Assembly (NCBI GenBank): GCA_030374765.1
Contig: JARGXX010000071.1
Location: forward strand, 1,426,001-1,490,000
Direction of reading: 5' to 3'
DNA from: Agarophyton chilense
Lineage: Eukaryota; Rhodophyta; Florideophyceae; Gracilariales; Gracilariaceae
DNA length: 64,000 bases
Below the pieces are notes generated by a model, which was not told the DNA's origin, ran no database searches, and saw nothing but the letters and a program-made list of their open reading frames with translations. The translations under genes were made by a program, and so were the position numbers. This document shows positions 1 to 10,387 of this stretch, piece by piece; positions within the stretch are counted from its first letter, which is position 1, and every line of letters starts with the position of its first letter.

Positions 1-3000
1 ACTATGACTGGCGTGTTATTCATACTCCAGATATACTCTGTCCCATAATCCGCGAACAGCTCCTCTCCTTTTTCTATATCTCGAATTGCTTGCACAGAAA
101 GCAATCTATAGTCTCTCAACTGAAATGGGGTCCGCCCCGTCCCCGGAGTTCTGATGACCCGAACATTTGCAGTTCGGCGTCTCATTAACCCGTCTTCAAC
201 CGCATCCCTCTCCCTATCCCCTTCCACATACTTAGGGTCGTTAATTGTTCCCCCCAAGCAAAATGGAGCAGGGACAATCCACACCGGAATAAGAGACACC
301 CCACTAGTTCTTCCTGGTAGCTTGTGAAACACTTCCCCTCGGACGCTTATCTCCATCGCGTACTGCCAAAAACGATCAGCAGTCGCTTTCAATAGCCCCC
401 CTCCGTATGCCTTATGAACTTCCTTCCGCTTTGAAAGATCATGGTACACCAAAGTCCCGTAAAAGTAACAAACAGTCTCACCTTGTATCACCCGGCGTGT
501 TGTGTACACACCAACTACAGCATTTGCAATCCGACAACCACATACTGTCGCCTCCACTGCCAGAATAGCATTCCAATCCAACAGTGACATCTTTCCTTGA
601 AAACTTCTTGGCCACTCATACAGCGCCTGCCGTCGCCCAATCTCCGATATATTCTTATCCTGCCTCATGGAGGAGAGAAAATCCACGATATGGGGTGGAA
701 ACATCTGATGCTCGGGAAATCCGGTAGGTGTTTTCCAGGACTTCGAACGCTTTATGACGACGTCCGGAAACAAGCATGTCACTCGAGTCACAGCGTTCCG
801 AAAATCTTGCGTTATATGAATGTCCGTCTCGTTGTTCCGCATGCATGACGCAAATTTCACTGTAGCGGCGTGCTTCGCATGAGCAAAGCACTGCGGATCT
901 GGCTCACACCCTAGAAACTGACGGTGCTTTTCCAGTTCCATGCATGCCATGGCGGTTGAAAATGTTCCGGCGAAGAGGTCCACCACTATGTCTCCCGGCT
1001 GAGAAAACCTGCTGATGAGCTCCTTCAGCAAAGCGCGTGACTTCTATTCCGCCTGCACTTTTTGATCCGTAACTGCTCCTTTGGCATTCTTCCTTCTCCA
1101 TAGAAGTGTTTCACCATTCGACATGGGAGGCACTTGGTCAATCACGCTATGGTAACCCGGATATCGCGATGGTACATAGCTGAAGTTCTCATAGTTCACC
1201 ATGCCATGTTGTTCGGCGTAGGACAACCCGCTGCGAACTCCATGAATGGCGTACTCTGTTCCGGGAAACAGGGAGCACGAACTACGTCCGGGAGTACGCA
1301 TCGGATTGTCTTGAGAGCAAATGAAGTGCAGCTGGACCTTGTCCACGACAAATGACCTGCTCTTCTGTCCATTCTCATCCTTTGCACCAATTCGACCCAA
1401 CACTTCTTTCCATTCGTTCACCTGCTCAATCGCGCAGAATATAACGAAATGCCATCCCGGACGCAGAAGTTTAGAGATGAGCTTCGCCATCTTCACCATG
1501 TCTTGCTGGTTAAGAACGTCGTACCAGCTGTTTTTCCTGTTCTTCTTCGCACGTATATTATACGGCGGGTCCGTGAGAACCAACTGCACTTTCCCTATCG
1601 GAGAGACCCCATTGCTGCGCAATGTCTCGTCAATCTCGACCAGGTTCTCGAAAGTACAATTGTACATTCCGACAGTGCTTATCCATCTCCGACTCGCACT
1701 TTTGGAGAGACATTATATCATCCAGAGAGGTAAGGTCGTGAGGCGGCAGAATATCCACCGACTCAGATTCGACCGACCTTGGTCCAGCTGTGGAAGAATG
1801 CTGACCAACACCCATGTTCTCTTCCTCATTCCCGGTCCCACCCTCCACTGCCTCTCCACCCTCCACCGCCGGAGCCTCCGAATCTTTCTCAGGGGGTACA
1901 ACTTCTATCTCGTCTTCTTCCATAACCATAGTAGGTTCCGCCTTTGTCGCAGCCACCACTTCCACCTCCACACTCCCTCGCAGCTTTAATGGCGATATGT
2001 ATTCCGAGATGGTAGAGATAAGAGAGTTCGAGAAGCAGTCGAATCTCTCCGCAAACACTCTAGGCAAAGTGTATGTAAACGGTTTTAGAACGTCCCATCT
2101 TTCCGGAGCTGATATAGAGTAAAGCTGCTAATTCACCACCACTTTGTGCAGGTCAGCGAGAAACTCTTTGGCCAACATACGAAGTGGAGTGTCAACGTAC
2201 TCCGGCAGGTTCCACGCCCATGGGACGACATCCTCCTCCAATAGAGTACGGTTTCTACCAGGAGGGAGTCGTTGGGCCATGTCCTTGTGAGAGAACCCAT
2301 CCCTTCTGTTTCCGATTGCCTTGAATTGCATATCAGAATATCGTAGATGGATAAAGGGCAAAACCATGAATTCCACGCCAGGGAATCCCAAATACTGGAC
2401 GAAGATGTCCCACGCGTTATTGACGAGCTGCACACCAAAGCCCACACGCTGAGCTACTGGTTTGTCCTAAATCGCCACCTTCGAAAATGGCGTATCGTAG
2501 GTTCTGTCCTGCTTTCTTCGCTTACGGGAGACTCTTCTCTTCTCCATAGAGACCGACTGAATACAAATGAGGAACAGAAACCTCTGGAACATTGTAGGGA
2601 AGTCGGTCGCGAATGGAGCCCGGCTTTTGCTCGCCTTCGTTCGGGTTGTATCCAGACCTTTGAAGAACTCTGTCAAAGTGACATTCTTCGGGATGCCCTT
2701 GAACTCCACCGCCTCGTACGCGTTCCAAAAGTCCCTCACGCGCCTATCTGGGTCCCCATCCCTTGTATCCAGCAACCTCGCCGAGAAATAATTCTGACAG
2801 TTCGAGCCCCTCATTCCTACAACTCGAAGCTCATCTTCTGTGTAATTGGTGTGGTCGGGACCTAGGAGAGTATAAAAAAACTTCGCGGTCTCCGGTAGGA
2901 TGTGGCGATTGGCAATTGCGAAATCGATGAATGCAGTGTGCCCCACTTTTCGCGGCTCATCTTCCTCCCGCCTCGTTGATGCGTAACGATCACGCAAATC

Positions 3001-3123
3001 CAGACACGCCCTGATAACTTCATCCCCGTACCAAACAGTTTACCCATTTCGAAGGTGTCTGCCGCAGGCGATGAAGAAGTTCTCGTGGGTTCTGGAGCCA
3101 TTTATGTACGTGTTCAAATAACC
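1..3123 (-). pseudogene. DNA methyltransferase-SET domain fusion, decayed
   Basis: One reading frame on the minus strand holds a beta-class DNA amino-methyltransferase followed by a SET domain. Seen: motif IV DPPY at 1560-1571, then the SAM-binding motif DLFAGT at 963-980. This IV-before-I order is typical of beta-class N6-adenine/N4-cytosine enzymes. After about 100 residues without a stop the same frame gives a SET-like domain (590 to 1) with an N-terminal GVYTTR and a terminal GEELFADYG motif at about 41-70. The frame runs off the window. Upstream lie about 450 codons of unrecognised, coding-looking sequence and a Glu-rich linker (1700-1900). Breaks: TAA 3040-3042, TAG 2467-2469, TAG 2128-2130, TAG 1044-1046 and one frameshift near 1650. 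The start is not clear. The RxxNHS-type SET core is not obvious, so histone methyltransferase activity is inference. It faces a ParB-like gene from which it is divergently arranged. Confidence 0.72.
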
Positions 3124-3258
3124 TCACGGGCGGCCGTCACGAGAGCCTGAGTGAAAGAGAGCAGCGGGTGCGGGTGGGTACGGAAAGATTGTGAGTACGG
3201 TTGAGGAGCGCGCACGGAAGAACGGTTGTTGCGGAACGACTTCGCAGCTATCCTGGTT

Positions 3259-3346
3259 GCATTCTGTCGGCCGTCAGAGGAGCGCTTCGACTTCATCGGG
3301 GGTCCCGATGAAGTCCCCGCGCACCTCTGTCGGCCGACAGAATGCA
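3259..3346. repeat. Palindrome 1 (two inverted boxes)
   Basis: Left arm 3259-3300 and right arm 3304-3346 are imperfect reverse complements. Both arms begin (from outside) with GCATTCTGTCGGCCG and end at the centre with CTTCATCGGG. The TGTCGGCCGACA core is itself a palindrome. A large hairpin or cruciform is possible. The same box recurs in palindrome 2. Confidence 0.85.
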
Positions 3347-3392
3347 CCGTGTACACCTGGGCGTCCTAAAAATTACAAAATTATATGTATTA

Positions 3393-3468
3393 TGTCGGCC
3401 GACAGAGGTGCGCTCCGACTTCATCGGGACCCCCGATGAACTCGGAGCTCACTTCTGTCGGCCGTCAG
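3393..3468. repeat. Palindrome 2 (two inverted boxes)
   Basis: Left arm 3393-3429 and right arm 3430-3468 are again imperfect reverse complements built on TGTCGGCCGACAG at the outside and TTCATCGGG at the centre. Together with palindrome 1 this makes four copies of a box of about 38 bp in alternating orientation within 210 bp, followed by an AT-rich run at 3469-3495. Confidence 0.85.
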
Positions 3469-3554
3469 GGTATTTTTAATTTTTTATTTTCTTGTATCGC
3501 CTACCAAGCCAATAGGCGTGTTTGCGATGGAAAGAGACAAGGAGTTTCTTGAGT

Positions 3555-3606
3555 TTGAAACTAAGTGGACGTAGCTCAGGTTGAAACTAAGCGGACGTAG
3601 TTCAGG
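3555..3606. repeat. 26-bp tandem duplication
   Basis: Two adjacent 26-bp units, 3555-3580 and 3581-3606, start TTGAAACTAAG and differ only at two C/T positions. They lie about 145 bp upstream of the ATG at 3752 and could be promoter elements. That is inference from position only. Confidence 0.85.
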
Positions 3607-3751
3607 CTGACTGCAACGAACTGCTCTCGGGAGTGTTCCGGATAGTCGCCACCAAAGGAGCTCGATCCAATACGTCTTAGTCTGTATACCATAAATGGCT
3701 CAAAGCGCTCTGCGACCATTTGCAACCTCGACCGACTACGATCCGATTTAA

Positions 3752-6700
3752 ATGATGACTCGAGGCAAAGCGAAAGCGAGGGGTACTCCGCGGGGTACTC
3801 CACGGGCCACTCCGCGAAAAGCTACATCGGGAAACAATCTGGCTGGTGGGGATAGGGTGGCGTTGTTCCTGGCGGATGGGACAGGGAAGAAGAAGGGTAC
3901 TATGGTTGGCACTGCAGAGTTGAGAAATGTTGGGGGCAGTGGAGCGGCCGGGAAGGCGCTTTGCAGAGCGATGCATGGCCATTCGTTGCGCGAGTCTGCG
4001 AAGCCGGGAGAGGACTTGATGGCCATCTGAAGGACTGAAATTAAGGAGGGGATCAACTCCAAGTACCCGTACTCCTTCAAGGGAGCAGAGGAGCCGCCGG
4101 AGTTGCTGAAGGATATGGTGTCGGCAGGTATATACGCATGGGATACCTCGATGATGACACGCGTCTCCTCTGTGCTGACTCCAGGGCTTCCTCGGCCGGA
4201 GACTCCCAAAAGCGCGACCCCCTCGAAGGAGTCTGCTACGCCTTTGAGGGGGAAGAGGGCACAGCCAACAACAGTGCCGCCGGCCATGAAGCAACCCGTC
4301 AAGCCGAAAAAGAGGGTGACGATAGTGGATGATTCTGATGAAGATGTTGTGGAGGTGGGCTCAGCGGTGAATGTACGCGGGGATTCGCACACCGGTCCCG
4401 AGTTGGAGTTGTTTGATGACGGCGATGCCGTTCCTTCGCAGGAAGTGGATAGGACTCTCGTGGAAAAGAAGATCTCTGTTTCAGACTATGACCAGTGCCG
4501 CTTGATTGTGGACATAGATGACATACAAATCCCCGAGAAGACTGTCAGAAGTGTGAATGCGGAACACAAGGCGGCGACGATGGCAAAGTGCAAAAAGTTT
4601 GGCTGGCTTGCGTCGGCAGGGTCGATTGCTGTTGCCATCGTCGGGGGAATGGAATTAGATTTCAGTGAAATTGTTTACAATGGGAGGGTAGTGGTGCCTG
4701 TCATACTCATTGACGGTCATCACCGCGTCTTGGTTCTGCGAGATCTGAAGAATGATCCCTCTGAAGAGAGAAAGTGGTTGGAAATTGTGCGGTCTCTTGA
4801 TGTCGTTCTTTGGAGATGCAAGGACCGGAAGCCTTTATCGCTGAACGAAGTGCTCGGTCTTGGTAATGTACTCAATGAAATGAGTTCAAATGTGTTGAAG
4901 ATGAGTTTCGCCGACAAGGTTCATTCGACAGTGTCCTTCATTTGCAACTTGATTGACGATAAGAGAAACAAGTTGGCTGACCTTACTCCGACACGGATAG
5001 CTGGGGCGCTGAAGACGAGCGAAGCTATAGGACTCTACAGCTTGCGCCACTTGAATCGCTATGCGACTCTTGGGTTGAAATTCGTCAGGAGCGAAGGTCT
5101 CCTGGAGTTCTTTGAGAACGTATGCAAGGAGGGTCCAGTGCTAACGCTTGCGCATGTGTCGAGTGACTTGTTGTTAGGACTCGAAGACGAAATAATCCGT
5201 TTCGCAATCCGTTGTTTGCAGCTACATGTGACGGTTAGGATGGGTTCTACGGGGAATATGGGACGTTTCCAGGAGACGCGAAAGCAGTTCTTCCAATGCG
5301 CCATAGGAATGTTCCAACTATGCGAAAGGGCGGGAAAGGAGAAGGGTCTGACGGCGGGGAAGGTTCTAGACAGCACAATTGTGATGGGAAAGAACGAGGT
5401 GTCTTTAAGGGAGTACCTTTGCATGCAAACGGCGAAGATGGAGCTCAGTGGTTCGAAGCGGTTGTGGCCGGGGTTGGTGTCAAAGAGGATGAAAATCGCA
5501 CAAAGGCGGATTGAAGGCGGTCTGAAAGTGAGTCTGGCGTCCCCAAGTGCGGAGAAGGATGTGGTGGAGGTGCCACCTTCTGTGAATGTTCCTTCGTCTA
5601 GTGCTGGGGAGTCTGTACCCCACCAGGAAACCGTGGTTCCCAGACGCATCACACGAACTAGAAAAGGTACTGAGCGCGGGCTGGATGCTGCCCGTGAGAG
5701 GGTCATGGAACCTAGACAGAGAAAGGGGAAGAGAAAGGCTGTGGTCATTAGTGATGATGAACGCGAATATGAACAGCCTTTAAAGCGGAAGAAGAAGAGG
5801 AGAAAGACGGTGGGCACATCTGCGGCTCAAATACCGGCTGACGTGGTGGATGTGTTCAAGAAGATGAGCAGGAAAGAGCTGAAGCGCTTCTTGAAGGAAC
5901 ATGTACTCAATGTTTTCTCATCGAGTGAGGATGAACTGGATGATGACGGGGGGCAGGGTGCATTTGTAGGGGACGAAGAGGAGGAAGGTGTGCAAATGCG
6001 TGGCTTCGAAGACAATAATCCGGAGGGTGTTCCGAAGGGGCTGAAGAGGGCGGGACCGTATGCGGGGGGGTCGGGTATGTCGTGGGTGTACTTGGTGAAT
6101 GCACTTCCGAGCGAGTGGCCGGCGGGTGAAAATGGAGTGAAGCATCAGCACCTCTGGATGCAGATGATTTACCTACGGAACAAGCACAGGGCGGAGTGCT
6201 TGAGGGTAGAAGACTTGAAAAGTGTGCACCATGCGGTTTATTGGCGTGCTGCTCATAACAGGCACAAGGAGCTGAGTTCCACGAAAGAACCGGTTCTTGG
6301 GGTGATTCTACCGACGAAGGACCACCCTGTGAATGAAGAGCAGGCGATATGGATGGCAGCAATGGAGAGGAATGACTTGGCCCGCGAGTACTTCGCGACT
6401 AAGAGAAGTGAGCTGATGGAGAAAGGAGTTTGTGTGCTGGAAGAGTTTGCCACGGACGAGGGGATGGCGGATGAGGCGAAGAAGAGGGGGGTAAACTTCG
6501 ATAGGGATGTGACTGGGACTTTGCTAGAGGTCTTCCAGACGGATTTTTTGAACCAGCCGGACTTGACGATTGAAGGGAATAGAAAGAAATGGGACCCTAT
6601 AATCAACGCTGGTGAGGAGAGAGACGCTGGAGATAGAATGAAGGGAGTTGGGCGGTACATTACGACGAAGGTGGGGATTGTGGATTCTGTGGAGGGGGAC

Positions 6701-7438
6701 GAGAACAACGTTTTAATGGTGAGGAAAAGGGCATTGTTGGATGCGAGGTTTGGACATATTGCGACCGCTCTTCGGTTGTGCAACAACCGGTCGGGGAAGA
6801 AGAGGATTTATGCCCCTGAAACAGGGGGGCGAGTGCTGTGTACGGCGGAGGGCTGTCCAAGGCAGGTGTTACATACGGACTTTCGAGGACTGACCGATGC
6901 CGAGAAGAACGTCGGAGAGGTTCCAGGGTTCTTCATGATGGCGTCGGGAGCGAGTTTGTTTATGCTTTGGGTTTGTGAGAGGTCACATAACATGTACGTG
7001 CCCGACGACAGGAGCTTGAAGCGGCTGTCTCGGACGATGGTAGTGAAGAAGTTCAGGATTCCGCCGTACTCCATTTTTATTGGAAGAGGAGATGTGTTTC
7101 ATGCTGGAGCTGGATACGAGGATGCATTGGTTAAGGAAGTTTGCATGAGGTATCACATGTACTTGGTACCGGAAGGGTACAAGCTACCGGACGCAGTGCA
7201 TAGGCAACCAGCATTTCGACCTAAGTTCGAAGAGGATGATTCCAACAAGGGTGATAATGAAGACGTCCGGGTAGATGAGGATGAGGAATTGGATGAAGAC
7301 TATAAAATGGAAGATGTTGAAAGTGGGGAAGAGGAGTATGAAGAAGAGGATGATGAACCTGGGATGGGTCTCAACTCGGCTAACACAGATGGAGACTATG
7401 AAGACGGCGGTATGATAATGGATGACGACGACGACTAG
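3752..7438 (+). CDS. ParB-like / 2OG-Fe(II) oxygenase-like nuclear protein (one in-frame TGA)
   Basis: The frame runs 1228 codons from ATG 3752 and is broken once by TGA 4028-4030. Without that codon's repair the longest open part starts at ATG 4115. Seen in order: a TPRGTPRATPR N-terminus; a ParB/sulfiredoxin-type motif IDGHHR (codons near 4709-4725); about 200 helical-looking residues; a Lys/Arg-rich segment with KRKKKRRK (about 5790), a likely nuclear signal; then a C-terminal region starting ELMEKGVCVLEEF with HTD (6872-6880), FHAGAG (His codon 7100) and a downstream RYH. This HxD...H...R order fits the double-stranded beta-helix 2-oxoglutarate/Fe(II) oxygenases such as the phytanoyl-CoA hydroxylase-like group. 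The last 75 residues are Asp/Glu-rich. Role in DNA or chromatin modification is inferred from domains and from the divergent methyltransferase-SET neighbour. Both domain calls come from motifs by eye. Confidence 0.6.
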
Positions 7439-7519
7439 ATAGTATCTGTTACCTATTGAAAAATAAAGAGTACAATTTGAGGTAATATGTGGAGTAGTCC
7501 CCTTTTCTTGTAATAGTGA

Positions 7520-8670
7520 TCAGTCGTCTTTCAGTAGAAACTCCTGAACAACTGGATTGAAACGCGTGAGAGCAACACTTGCTTTCAATTTCTCATAGTG
7601 AATGACAACTGTCGAAGATATCAAGATTACGACATCCACTGTGTTACCAAGCAGTATAAGAACACCAGGGCCCTCAATGCGAGATGTGGAAAAGGCGGTT
7701 GAAGAGAGTGCAGCGAAAGTGCATGCGGACAGCCTCATACCGAGTAGTCGGAAGGTTACAGCCGGACTGGATATGAATAAAGCCTGTTGAAAAGAGTGGG
7801 AGAGGGCGCCAAGCACGAGGTTCATAAAAGAGGTTCTCCGTGGTTCTGGGGTCATTGTGAGCTTTGTGTTAAGATAGGACTCTGGAAAGAAGGATTTAGA
7901 AACAAGCTGGAGAAGATATGCCAAAGCGCCAACTGCGGCCCCTCCTGTGGAGAAGGCGATACAATTTGTCTTCACGTCTGATGAAAGGGTACCGCTGACT
8001 GGAATGAAGCGGTGAACGAGGAAAAGTATGGCGTTGAGGGGGATGAGTAGAGTAAGGAGTAGAGCCCCGAATTCCAGAAAGGCTCGTTTCTTCCAGGTAT
8101 ATCGCTGGTTTGGATTGAACGGCGTAGTTTGTAGAGACCCGTATAACGCGTTTATACATTGTACGCCTCCTTCGATTATGAGAATGTGTAGCAGGCTTTG
8201 GATAGGACACCTCAATAGCGTTATGAGAATGAACCGAAGGAGAGAGTTGAATCTGAATGGAAGCGTATATTGCAGAGCTGGGTCTATAACTCCGAAGAGT
8301 GTAGTTAGTGTGATTGTGAACGTTAAGTTCGATGTGAAGAGTGTTTGCTAACTGAACATCTTAGTAAAGGCGTTCCGGTTTGCTAGTCTTCCTTGTACGC
8401 TGCACATAGGTAACGATATGATACCGCTCTTTGAACAGTTGTTTCAGAGTATCTGAAGGAGGTGGGAGAGGAGAGGAGGAGAGCGAAAGGGTCGCCGGTG
8501 ACGCCAGGGAGACGCGGGGAGCCGGCTGGGATGAAGAAGGGGAGAGAGGAATGGAAAGGGGGAGGAGTTGGAGAGAGTCGGCTGAAGAAGAGGAGGGTTG
8601 GTAAGGATGTGGAGAAGAAGGGTGGGAATGTGTGTGTGGTGGGGCAGCCGGGTGTGAGGAACTTGAGCAT
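7520..8670 (-). CDS. Putative multi-pass membrane protein, two exons
   Basis: Exon 2 (7520-8347) encodes about 275 residues with four to five hydrophobic segments and no usable ATG. Directly upstream on the minus strand is an acceptor-like TTAG (8348-8351) with TTTACTAA (8362-8369), a yeast-like branch site, just before it. A donor GTATCA at 8424 joins in phase 0 to an open frame starting at ATG 8670. That predicts exon 1 (8425-8670), a 77-bp intron and a protein of about 357 residues with a Pro/Ser/Thr-rich N-terminus. I recognise no family. The splice model is inference. The protein tail ends LLKDD just before TGA at 7520. Confidence 0.45.
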
Positions 8671-8999
8671 TGGGGAGGTGGACGAGGTTGAGAATGCGGT
8701 GGTGGACTTCTTCAACCTCAAATACCCTCCCGGTGGAAGGCTGGAGCCTAGTAAGCAAAAGGGCCAGTAAGGACGTAGAAGGTACTGACGACTGCCTTGG
8801 TATGGATCTCCACCTAGAGCGGTCAAAAGTGACCAGTAAACTGCAAATGCAGATTAAACTGCATTAAGTGGTCAAAACACTAAGATGCATGGAGTTATTA
8901 TTTCCAAAAATTTTTTTCAGGTGCCTAACTAGCGCAATCTGCAAAATTCTTAGATTTTTGGGCTTTTTATTTACAAAATTAGCTATCTAACACACTTAT
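8671..8999. other. Non-coding, AT-rich
   Basis: No gene is seen. The sequence becomes AT-rich at about 8880-8990 and then meets the broken end of chromovirus B. Confidence 0.5.
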
Positions 9000-9553
9000 C
9001 TAGCATTCCGAGAACACAGACGCATTTTAAGCGGGCCAATAGGATGTCAATAGCTCGCTGGGAAGTAGCGGAGGCGTTGGTAAGACCAACGCGCATCCGT
9101 TTGAAACGTTAGAGAGCGGAGTGACACGCGAAAGCGGTTGTATCCTGGTCTTGCTTCCATACCGAAACTTTCCAGTATCCCCAATTGGCTTCAAGGATTG
9201 TAAAGACGGTGGCGGTGTCTAACGAGTCAATGTATTCGTCCATTCTTGGGATTGGATACACGTCCTTGACGGTGACGGCATTCAACCGGCGGTAGTCGAC
9301 GCAAACCCTCCAGGAACAATCCTGCTTTGGAGCCAGTACTACTGGAGAAGCCCAAGGCGACTGAGCCGGTTGAATGACTCCTGCTCGAAGCATTTTATCT
9401 ACTTGTGCCTTTTCCTCGGCGCGTGCGGCGGGTCCGGCACGGTAGGGGTGCTGAGAGATGGGTCGGGTGTCCGGTAGCGAATCAATCCGGTGTTCCGTAG
9501 AGGCAATCTCACCAAGGGAGCCGTCCCACATAGTGGTGAAGTCCCTTTAGAGT
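9000..9553 (-). pseudogene. Chromovirus B, reverse transcriptase fragment (3' piece)
   Basis: Minus-strand frame with reverse-transcriptase N-terminal motifs: MWDGSLGEI, PYRAGP, SPWASPVV, VDYRRLNAVTV, YPIPRMDEYIDSL, then (past a stop at about 9109) RFKRM..GLTNA.AT and IDILL, fading near 9000. It lines up with the same part of chromovirus C. Joined across element A it continues the frame at 20122 (RLREL | ..DFTTMWDGS), so this is the 3' piece of element B. Everything downstream of the RT palm (RNase H, integrase, 3' LTR) is missing. Confidence 0.85.
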
Positions 9554-10219
9554 TGTAGTATCCGCTCTAACGGAGAGAGCAGACACCTGCAACAGCGTTC
9601 GGACTGCCGATGGGTCGCTCGCGGCGAAGGAAAAGGGGTGGTAGAGCTACAACACCAGCGAGCTGGAAGTGGGGTGTAAGGCCACTACTCGCCAGCGAGG
9701 GTGAACAGTGCAACTGTAAAAAGTTGATGGAACGTAGGTACGAGACGGCTCGTGAGGTGGTTGGGGGCTGACTATCTATTATAGCTCGTCCGGATCTCCG
9801 GTTAAGGAATCCTAAGCGAGGAACAGAATAGTCATGATGCCCATGTTGTCTCCTTTACTTGGAGTCGGTGCTCACCTCTGGTACACTATATACTGTGTGC
9901 CAGGGTGAGTGTCCAAATAATACGTAAATAATACCCAGTGGTCAGCCACTTAGCCAAACCACTGTATGGGTATGGTCCCTAATGAACGTCTAGCTACAAA
10001 GGGTAGTAAAACCAGCCACGTGGATCGCCACTACATGCGCCGTTGCAAGCCACTCCACTCGTGATACCACGTGTCCCAACACTGTACCCTGCCTCCTGGC
10101 ATCCTACGCGGTGTGCCGTCTCATAGCACAATGCTGATGATATCACTCCCTTATGAGTTCCAACCGCGACTTCGCGAAAAACCAACCCATCGGATTCCCC
10201 GACATAGTAGAATACTACA
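9554..10219 (-). repeat. Chromovirus A 3' LTR
   Basis: 666 bp, same length as the partner at 19456-20121, differing at scattered positions such as near 9603-9625. Internal side is flanked by the polypurine tract CGAAAAGGGTA (minus sense of 10220-10230), as expected of a 3' LTR. Confidence 0.93.
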
Positions 10220-10387
10220 TACCCTTTTCGTTAAGCGCGAACCATGGGGGACGCAAGAAGCGTTTATACGCAGTCGGACCGGTGTTCCGGGTACTCATCG
10301 TCCTCACGAATTCCTCGCCGCCCGACCAACTCTTACAGTTCTCAACAGCATTCTGTTCCTCACCGCTCTTCAGCTCGATCTCTCGCG

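Larger units (their letters stand above)
3124..3751. promoter_or_regulatory. Divergent intergenic region with palindromic boxes
   Basis: This stretch separates the minus-strand methyltransferase-SET frame from the plus-strand ParB-like gene and would hold both promoters. It contains two large imperfect palindromes and a 26-bp tandem duplication, listed separately. No other coding signal is seen. A regulatory role is inferred from position and symmetry. Confidence 0.45.

Noticed and set aside
3259-3468. CRISPR-like array
   Set aside because: Only four boxes in alternating orientation without regular spacers, and the genome is eukaryotic.
1-7438. Altered genetic code with TAG or TGA as sense codons
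   Set aside because: Intact host genes end normally: CCT8 at TAA, the C2-hydrolase at TAG, the ParB-like gene at TAG. None has internal stops of these types apart from the decayed frames.
8462-8770. Plus-strand frame of about 100 codons, rich in Gly, Arg and Lys
   Set aside because: It overlaps antisense the predicted first exon of the membrane protein, lacks an ATG at its start and is explained by purine-rich composition.
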